From Diploscapter coronatus (lineage: Eukaryota; Nematoda; Chromadorea; Rhabditida; Rhabditidae): DNA of 64,000 nucleotides. The translations under genes and the position numbers were made by a program. Below the pieces are notes generated by a model. That model was not told the origin of the DNA. It did no database searches and worked only from the letters and a program-made list of their open reading frames with translations. Location of the stretch: positions 74,361,201 through 74,425,200 of the forward strand of contig OZ038422.1 of assembly GCA_964036155.1 (NCBI GenBank). The letters run 5' to 3'. Shown piece after piece: positions 55,892 through 64,000 of the stretch (within the stretch, counting starts at the first letter, position 1; each line of letters begins with the position of its first letter).

Positions 55892-56443
55892 CTAATTTTC
55901 TGTTGTACGACTTAACGAGGACGCTTGAGATGGTGTTCTGAAATTTACTTCATAACAACTCTTAAGGTTAGATCTAAATTTTTAAGTCAGATTAAATTTT
56001 TCTTAGATCTGACTTGAAAATTGTTTATTTTTTTTAGTTCGGTACCTGGTGTCAACTTTGTCCTTGACGAACAAGTTGAATGGAAAAAGACCGAATTCGA
56101 TCGCGATGGTGGAGTATAAGCATGTGGCTGCACCCACGATAGCCCGACCTCTCTCAGCGTGCGAAATGAAGCGATTGAAAGACCTGAAAAGGCGATATTT
56201 AAAAAAAAAAAAAAAAATTGACCACATGGCGCTATATAGAACATTTTGATGACGTCATTAACGTTGTTTAAAAATTTTATAATGTTATTAGCGCTATATG
56301 ATTTTTTACGACACTATCTAAAATTACCGTAAAATCAGTAGCGTTGCTCCCCCGGTAGTGACGTACTGCAAGCCGGTGAAAATCGAAAATTTCTCCTTCT
56401 CCTTTTCCTGAATCTGAGATTTCGTCCCACCTTCTGAGGTCAT
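55892..56443 (-). CDS. Small membrane protein, unknown function
   Basis: The start at 56443 follows a TTTTTCAG acceptor by two bases. Exon 1 (56443-56328) encodes MTSEGGTKSQIQEKEKEK, then a hydrophobic stretch. Exon 2 begins at 56183 and adds SFNRFISHAERGRAIVGAAT and a second helix ending FPFNLFVKDK. The gene may then end either by reading on to a stop at 56003-56005 or by splicing at 56046 to a short exon (55937-55892). The product is about 105 residues with two membrane segments. I do not recognise it. It lies between NAA20 and the DMAC1-like gene on the same strand. Confidence 0.5.
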
Positions 56444-56726
56444 TTCTGAAAAATCAAATTTTTAAAGCTTTTTTTTTAAACCTGAGAGAAATCTTCACGA
56501 ATTTTCAAACGTTTCGAAAAATAATGAAAACAAGTAATAAAAAATAAACTTTATTCTCGAAAGACGGTGTTCAACGAGTATGAGATGGGTTGAATAACTT
56601 GAATAACAACGAACTTGATGTTACAAATGGAAGTACAGATATTTAAATTAAAGAACTACTGTAAATAGGGTCACTTAATAGGTTACAAACAACTTATCAC
56701 CAATTTGAATGATATTGTCATTTTTA

Positions 56727-57856
56727 TCATTCCACGTCTCTCGCTCTAACTGGGTGCGCCAAGGGTACGACGCTTTTCTTGTCGACATCCATTGATAACG
56801 CCTTTCGCATGTCTGAAATTTTATAAATGACGTCTTTAAAATAAAAAAAGGCATTTTAATGTCTTTTAATATGACGTCTTTTAAACTAGATGAAGTGTCT
56901 TCAGAAAATAAGTAACGTCCTTCAAAGTTGAAAGTGTCATCAGAACTTTTAAATGGCGTCATCTACGCTACATACCGTAAGCGTCCTCATCATAGTCGCC
57001 TGTGTAGTAGTCGAGTATTTGTCGGTAAATGACGTAGCCCAGATTGTTGTAGGTCGAAATGGCCGCTTGATTCGAAACCCGAACAAACAGGTCCACGAAA
57101 TAGCATTTCTTGCTGAAAGTTTAGAGAAAATAATCGATTTGATTCGAAATACATTATCGACTCTTTTCTGGAAAAAGTAATTTTGTAGAGAAAAATTATG
57201 TTTTTTGTCAAAGAAATTGAAATTCCCTACAGAAAAATGAATATTTAAAGAAAGATCGTTTTGGAAAAATAGTAAAATGTCTTACGATTCTGAAGTTTCC
57301 TCGAGTTTGTTCATGAGCGTCCTTGCCAGGCCGAGCCGTCTGTAAGTAGGCGCCACAGACAGCGCCGTCACGTGTCCATGCCAATTCTCGTCCCGACCCT
57401 CAGCCTTGCCCATTACTGAAATTTCTAAGGGTGGCACTTTCGAAAATTTGAATTCTTTCATCCCTGAAACTGTCTTGTAAAGTATTGCTTTTTTGAAGGT
57501 GGCTATTTCTGAAGAGTGAAAGTTTCAAATTTGAAAATATCGATTTTATCTTTTGAAAAGCTTACTGTATCCCATGATCTCCCCGGATGGATGTTCAGCG
57601 ACCTGATAGAACTCGGGCCAATTCACCAAGTAGAACAGGTAGAAGTTGAAGCCGTACTGAAAGGTAAAATAAAGTTTTAAAATACGGCATTTTTGGATCA
57701 GAATTTTTTTTTAATTTCCTAAATCAGACATGTAATTTTTTAGATAAAATGTTTCAGTTTAAGATTTTCTAAACTTACCGTCTCCGTCAGAGGATCCAAG
57801 TTGACGTTGTTGAAACGGAGAATGTCCTGCGGGTGAAAAGGGCGGATTGACGTCAT
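56727..57856 (-). CDS. natb-1: N-alpha-acetyltransferase 20, NatB catalytic subunit
   Basis: Five exons give about 173 residues, close to human NAA20. NatB acetylates the N-termini of proteins starting Met-Asp, Met-Glu, Met-Asn or Met-Gln, co-translationally with its auxiliary subunit NAA25. The GNAT domain is complete: FNNVNLDPLTETYG at the N-terminus, MGYIMGKAEG, HVTALSVAPTYRRLGLA containing the acetyl-CoA binding RxxGLA loop, and VDLFVRVSNQAAISTYNNLG. The C-terminal DEDAYDMRKALSMDVDKKS is diagnostic for NAA20. The start at 57856 lies two bases after a TTTTTAAG acceptor, consistent with trans-splicing. The gene is in the middle of a minus-strand cluster. Confidence 0.93.
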
Positions 57857-58269
57857 TTCTTAAAAATTGCAATGTTAAAAGTTTATTTATAAAATAAAAA
57901 AATATCAGAAAGTTTTACAACTTTTCAATTGAAAACGCACAATTAAAAATACACATTTAAAATAGAATCTTTATTCGCTTAAAATAATCATTTAAGTTGA
58001 CGAGACCGGCGCACTAGATTTTCGTTAACCCTAGAATTGGCTAAAAACGAATTGATTACAGTAACCCGAACTGCATTATTTTTCAGAAAAAAATCGAGGC
58101 ATGTAAAACTATTAGCGAAATTTCATGAAAGATATCGAATTTTCATTTAAAAAGAGCTAATCTTTAGTAAGAAACAACTTTTCCATGTAAACTCGAATTT
58201 TCACGGAAAACTAAGTTTACATATCCTGATTTTTGCTAGAAAATGCTAGTTTTTGTCGATTTTCTTGAT

Positions 58270-58832
58270 TCACTCGGGTTTTTTGGGCTGCGGCTTTCCA
58301 ATGGGGCCTTCCTCGACGACACCGTACTGCTTTAGTGAGGGGAATGCCTCCTTCAGCCATCGCACGTAGAACAGCTCTCTGCGCTGGAAAATTCCATTTT
58401 AAAGTATTCCAGCCGGTTTTAACGTTGAAATTCATATGCTTTTGCATATGGGAGAGTTGAAATATTTAGACATTTTTAAGTCGATTAGAAAATTTAAGCG
58501 GTAGTTTAAAGAAAGGGGTAAAGACTTGGTGTATACAAATGTTTTTCGAGGAATGAAACAAATATTCTAGACGGGTTTGAAATTTCCGAAAATATTTCAA
58601 ATCAATAATCAACAAATCAAGAATTCTACTGTATACCGTACCTGATCGGGTGCTACCAGCGAGTCGTTACGCTGAATCGTGTAGTAGGCGAAGTGCATGG
58701 CTGGAAATTAGCATAAAATGTAAAAAAATAAAATAAAAGTAAAATTGCATCATCAAAGACAGAAAAATGCTCACAAACTATGAGAGCGGCGAAAGCCCCC
58801 AACTCTCCGAGCGAACGTCTCGTCAAACCCAT
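58270..58832 (-). CDS. Small single-pass membrane protein, possibly mitochondrial
   Basis: Three exons give about 77 residues: MGLTRRSLGELGAFAALIV, then SMHFAYYTIQRNDSLVAPDQ, then RRELFYVRWLKEAFPSLKQY with a Lys/Pro-rich tail. There is one N-terminal helix, and the basic residues before it would suit a mitochondrial inner-membrane protein. The size and topology recall small respiratory-chain accessory subunits, but I cannot assign a family. The start at 58832 lies three bases after a TTCCAG acceptor. It is the first gene of the minus-strand cluster and divergent from the ACBD3-like gene. Confidence 0.6.
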
Positions 58833-59155
58833 CTTCTGGAACGGTTCTGGAAATGCAGCAATTCCGAGTATTCCGAAAAACAAGAAAATAAAATAAAAAA
58901 TACAATTAAATGGACTTGAACGGGAGTGGAAAACATTGAACGGCGTTTAATGCGTAAAAACGATATTAACTATGACAACTCGCCTCGTTTATTTTCACTC
59001 TTCTGAAACTTTTATTATTCTTGAAGTTCTCAAAGACACTCTAGAGGTTTCTAGAACATCATATATCGACTTTCTCTTGACAATTCACCTTCTATCGATT
59101 GAAATTATTGGCTTTTCGGGGATTTAAAAAAAAGTTTATTATTCATTTTCCAGAA
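58833..59155. promoter_or_regulatory. Putative bidirectional promoter
   Basis: Only about 320 bases separate the start codons of the divergent minus-strand cluster and the plus-strand ACBD3-like gene, so both are probably driven from here. Trans-splice-like acceptors flank it at both sides. No TATA box is evident. Confidence 0.5.
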
Positions 59156-62100
59156 ATGGGCCTAGAAATGAACGGGAATGGAGTTGGTTCCGAACAGGAC
59201 AACGGTGACCCGAACCACGTAAAACTGACCGAGGCCCAGTTGGTGCGGTCCGAATTCGGCCTGCCCCTGGAGGACTGCTACAAGGTCGCCGTCAAATATT
59301 ACAAGGGTACTCGTTTTAAGTACTTGAAAAGCTATTTTTTTAAGAGCACAGGGCACGATGTTGGAAAACCACTGTGGAAATTTTACCCGAATAAAACTTG
59401 GAGGGTTTTAAATCAAGAGGGTCGTTTTGGATGCAAGTACACTCAACATTAGCCCCTTCGGCTTGATAAATTAAAAAATCGAACTTGGGGAGCATTTCTA
59501 CAGAAAATTCAAGATCAGCCCTCGAAGCCTAATAAAAATTTCTATTTTTACTGAAAAACCAGTTTATATTTTTTAGACCACGAAAAATCGGGCGAAATCA
59601 CGGTGCCTTACGACGACCGCGTCAAGCTTATGGCTTACAGTAAGCAGGTGAGCATTCGGTGTTTTTTGTTATTTTTTAATTGTTCTATTCTTTTAAGGTC
59701 CGCAACGGTCCGTATTCTGACGGTTCGGAGGGTGCGGGATGGTTTGATTTCGTCGGCAATGACGTCATGTGAGTTAATTACCTTAATAAACTTTAATAGG
59801 TCAATTTTACCGAACTTAATTGCCTTCTTTCCTCTGATATTTATTCTAACTTAGTTAACTACCCTAACTATTTCGGATTTAACTACCTTTCATTTTCAAT
59901 TTTCTCAAAATTTGTTGGTTTTACCCCCAAAATTTCGGAAAGAAGAGGACTTACTCAAAATGTGACAACAAGAAGGGGGATTAGGAGCTCTTGAAAAGGC
60001 AGGGAAGAGAAGAGCGGAGCTTCTCTTTACAATGGCATTATTTCGGTTCATCTTTTAAGGGAAAGGTTCTTTTCGTTCTGTAGATTACTTCCATTTCGTT
60101 TCTCGAGAGAAAATAATGAATATTCGATTTTTATCGTCGCTATATTGTGGAATTTCTAAAGCGCGTTCGAATTAATAATTCAGCCACATCTTATATGTCG
60201 AAGTAGGCGAATTCAAACCACTCATATGTGAATAGCGTAGCTCTAATTGCCTAACGTGCCATAACACTTCAGCACACTTGCTCTGTTGTCCTTCGACTTT
60301 AAAAGAAAGAGGCGGGGCTTAAAAACATGCCATCTTTGCAATAGTCTATGAAATTGCAACACCCTGACGCTTTTCAGTGTTCAGATTTAGAAAGGAATAA
60401 TGATAGATAGAACTCATGAATTTCGGAGAAATTAGGAGCATTCTTTCTCTTTGCCTTCTAGGGCATTTGTTAAATCTACCCGCTTTTGACCCCCAGGGGA
60501 TATGTACCAATAAACGATATCCGCAAAAGCCTTCTCTTTCTCTTTCCGAAAAGTGGGCAACATTTCCTTATTTTCTCAAACTTTTTCCATTAAAAATGCG
60601 ATTTTTTGCAACTTGCCAAAATTTATGGGCTCCAAATTTAGATATTTTGACCGGAAATCGTCAAAAATCAGAATTTCTGGCATATATCAAAATTTTATGT
60701 GACATAAGACGGGGGTAAATTCGGAAAATTTGAAGAGATTTGTGAAATTTTAGCCAGGATTGCATATACCCCTATGTTTTTGTGCTAAATCGCTAGGGAA
60801 TTCGGATATGTCCTGAGAAAGCGAGAAAAAGCCAGCAGCTATTTTCTTATCAGATTATTAGAAGAGGGAATGGATTTTCATACATTTTGAAGAAAAATAG
60901 GGCTTCCGTTCTCAAAGATCTTTGCGGTTGATATACCTTACTTTATTTTCAAAAATAATTCTCAAATTTACAATGTCATACCCCAGACGAATGCCTTTCC
61001 TATGTTTCAAAATGCAAAAAGATTTTAGCGAATTTTTGGTCGAGTATCGGATTTTTCGGGGATAAATTTGCTCCAACACAAAAGCAACGCCGAGGGCGCA
61101 GATCCGTTGTCTTCATTTTCAAAGGCCGATAAGACATTTAGAAAATCCAGAAAAATGAATATACAGCCGATCTTATTTGACTATGCTTTAACATGTGATA
61201 ATGGATTTGGGGAGAGAAAGGGAATTTTTGGTCAGATCCCTGAAAAAATTGCGCCAGCCGATTTTGAAACACTATGCTTTATCATGTGACGAGATTTTGG
61301 GAAAGGAAGGAGAGAATTTTTGGTCAAAGGGACTCTCCTTCCTTTCGGGAAAGGCTTCGTCTTTCCTTTCTTCTTGTCTGATTTGATTTTCGTCTTTCTT
61401 GCCGGGCCTAGAAATTTGTATCTTTCTTTCTTCCCTCTCTCAAATTTCTTGACTATTTCTATTTATTTCTCTTTTTCTCTACAAATTCACTTTGCATCTA
61501 GTTGGTGATATATACAAGTAAAGAGAGAGATAGAGAGTATTCCAGAGAAAATGACAATTTTTCTTGTCGAAAGTTCGTAGAAATTTTCGAGGATAAGCTT
61601 ACCTGATCCATTTTCAATTCCCAAAAGGGATTTCAGATATCTTCCCGAAAGCCTCATCCTTCATTCCCCAAAATAGGCCCTTTCACCACTTTATCCCCAG
61701 ACCTTCCAAACCCCGAAATTCGGCAATTTTTCTCACTCCTCGGATAAATTGGCAGGAATTTTATCGCTCTTCTTTCGAAAGATTTTAGATTGAGGCTAAA
61801 GTTTAGGGCTACAGAACTCCGAATTTGAAGTGCGGCATATAATACGGTTTTTGGGGGTATGACTTATCATTGGATTACCGTATTCACTCTAATAGTTGGG
61901 CATTCCCCAAATACCAAAACTATTCATCGCCTAGCTAAGATCATCTTATGAAGTATTTTAGTCTTTTAGATGTATGTAGAGTAGATTTAGTCTCGATTTA
62001 AAGCTAATATGATAAGTTGTGGTGATTTTAGAAAATCGATTTTTTTTCGAAAATTAGGTGGCTGAAAAATAAAAGGGTATGCTTCTTCAACTAGAGAAAT

Positions 62101-63975
62101 ACGGTAAATTCCCAATATTCGGTGCTTTATAGGCATAATATGATTTTTTACCTATACTTTATCATGAAATAAAATTCCATCTAGTTTCGATGATGTAATT
62201 CACACCTTTCTCCCAAACTCATAACTCTTCTTTCCTTCCTAATTTTCTGGCTTCCCGACCTTCTAACTTTGTGAGTCGAGCTGATATTCATGAGACCGCG
62301 CCCCCTCATCCCTTCATATATTCCTTTACGGAGAGGAGTCAAATAATTTATGCAGATTCTTCAAGTTTCCGATTTTTATGATAGTTAAATTACTGTTGAA
62401 TGTTTTTCTTTTTCAAAAAATTAAGAAATTCAGCAAAGTTTTTGCTTTAACGACATGAAAATTTGCATGCCTATTGCAATTTATCTTCCTTACTATAATA
62501 TCATCATTCGTTTCTCTTCACGTTCTTTAAAAAACTCATTTTAAAGTCGATAATAAATTTCTAATAATTCGGGATAATTTTTTCTAAAGACTATTGTAAT
62601 TTTGTCGATTGCTCTAATTTGTTCCATTTTTCAGCCGAGTGTGGCGCGAGTTGGGCAGTCAGTCAAAGGAGGACGCTATGGCTGCATTCGTGTTCCTCGT
62701 GGACCGCGTCTGTCCCCCATTCAAGAACTTTATCTCCGACCAGATCCTCCCACCTCCGAACACTAAGGAAAATGGGTGCGTTTTTTTAATTATTTCTTCC
62801 GAATATAGGGGCAAATTTTGTATTTTTAGAAATTTAAAAATATTTGCAACAATAGGCAAATTTTTTTCTTGGAAAATGCTTGAATTTCTATGAACTTTCG
62901 AGAATTTTTGGATAATTTCCCACAGTAAGACGATTTTTGTTTATCCAACTCCGAATTTTATAAAGTGACAGCATTTTTGAAGGCTAGCTTTCGGGATACC
63001 ACTCTAGTTTTTGTTATAATCTGCTTTTTCGCTGAATGGTAACTCATTAGAACGCAAAAATGTGCTGACAGATAGAGAGTAAAGAGAAGAAAAAGTCATT
63101 TTGAAGTACTAAAAAGGGAAATTGAGAGAACCTCATTTATATGGATCCTCTCATCCTTTTCATAGAAGGAGAGCACTTTATAATTTCATTTCATCAGCCC
63201 GGAAAAGATGAAGTTTTGCTCTAGACGCATACTTTCTTTCCTGAAGATTATTATATCGTTGTCTTATTTTCATAAATTTTCTGGGTTTCGAGTTTTTTTC
63301 CTAAAAACTCTATGATAGAATATTATTTTCTTCCAATAGTTTTAGAAATCTTTCAGAATATAGAAAACATTTTATCTTTGCCAGAGATTTTGCTTCTGCA
63401 AGTGCGGATTTCCGCCAATTTTTCACACATTCACATTCATTTTGCCTGGATTTTCAACATTTTGCTGGAGGAAGCTTAAATCTTTCCTTCCAGCTTCAAA
63501 GGGGCGTTCCATTCCTTTCCTTTCCCCCTGCGACCGCATTAGCGACATCGATTTATGCCGCTAGCCACGAAAACTAGATGGCAAAGAGGAGAGAGCTCAT
63601 TTACATAGGCTTGAGATCTATATTAGCAATTTTTTGAACTCCTGAGTAATTTGATGATAGATTTTGGGAAAATATCATTTTTTAGAGATTTTTTTCTCTT
63701 TAACTCCCAAAAAAAGCGATTTTCATTATAAAATACTCTTATTTTGGCTTTAAATTAAAAATTCACGCTGATCTTCATTCAAATTTTCTTAGTTTAATAG
63801 AAATGTTTGAATATTCTTAAAAATATATTCTTTTATAGGATTTTATTTTTTATAAGATAATTAAATTCGAAAAAATTTCAGAGAGACCTCCGAGCTCCGC
63901 AACTTGGACGGCAACAGCGCTTCAGGGCAGGTCGATCAACAGGCCGCTGCTAGCTGGGAGATTTACGACGCTCAG
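59156..63975 (+). CDS. ACBD3/GCP60-like Golgi protein (5' part; continues beyond window)
   Basis: Exons from 59156 encode an N-terminal acyl-CoA-binding domain: SEFGLPLEDCYKVAVKYYK, then VPYDDRVKLMAYSKQVRNG, PYSDGSEGAGWFDFVGND, WRELGSQSKEDAMAAF and VDRVCPP. This sequence of motifs matches ACBD3 (GCP60), a Golgi scaffold that binds golgins and PI4 kinase. The C-terminal GOLD domain must lie outside the window; the last exon seen ends at about 63975 with SWEIYDAQ. The start at 59156 follows a TTTCCAG acceptor by two bases. The intron at about 59769-62634 is nearly 3 kb long and holds a MITE copy and repeated short words; another of about 1.1 kb follows. Confidence 0.82.
61875..62108. mobile_element. 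MITE-like repeat, family TTACCGTATTT, copy 2
   Basis: The termini TTACCGTATTCACTCTAAT and the complement of CTAGAGAAATACGGTAA form inverted repeats. The interior aligns with 27234-27519. It lies in the long intron of the ACBD3-like gene. Confidence 0.65.
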
Positions 63976-64000
63976 GTCAAAAATAATTTATTAAGATTTT

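Overview
The window is nuclear DNA of a nematode, most likely a rhabditid, but I cannot name the species. The evidence is short GT-AG introns of about 40-50 bases with TTTCAG-type acceptors, an srx-family chemoreceptor, a nematode-type Cys-loop receptor subunit, an NMR-2-like NMDA receptor subunit, and AG acceptors 1-4 bases before many start codons, which suggests spliced-leader trans-splicing. Genes were built by hand by joining exons across phase-compatible splice sites. Genes with a recognised family are secure; small unrecognised genes are less so.

Region 1 (1-15.7 kb) is a tandem segmental duplication with an offset of about 10.86 kb. Each copy carries the 5' part of a minus-strand Cys-loop ligand-gated channel gene and a plus-strand srx-like receptor gene. 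The first channel gene runs off the left window edge and the second is complete. The second srx copy has lost a splice acceptor and sits next to a ~1.1 kb insertion absent from the first. Between the repeated segments lies a large minus-strand NIDO-AMOP-VWD-Sushi membrane protein gene with two adjacent foldback elements in one intron.

Region 2 (15.7-25.5 kb) holds a small single-pass membrane protein, a secreted cysteine-module protein and an 11-exon neuropeptide-type GPCR. Region 3 (25.5-35.9 kb) has no gene I can support. Its plus strand is purine-rich and it holds MITE-like repeats and a GC-rich island. Region 4 (36-43.4 kb) has a secreted Gly/Tyr/His-rich protein with a TATA box and an nmr-2-like gene with an apparent TTTCCG acceptor and several substitutions at usually conserved sites.

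Region 5 (45.2-52.5 kb) is one long gene of more than 20 exons for an ER-anchored coiled-coil protein of the RRBP1/kinectin type. Region 6 (54.3-58.8 kb) is a head-to-tail minus-strand cluster: small membrane protein, NatB catalytic subunit NAA20, two small membrane proteins and gluconokinase. Most starts there abut trans-splice-like acceptors, so it may be an operon. Region 7 (59.2 kb to the window end) is the 5' part of an ACBD3/GCP60-like gene, transcribed divergently from that cluster.

Several short degenerate sequence words recur in introns of unrelated genes. Two of them mostly run in the direction of transcription. These, the nmr-2 features and the duplication are the most interesting observations.
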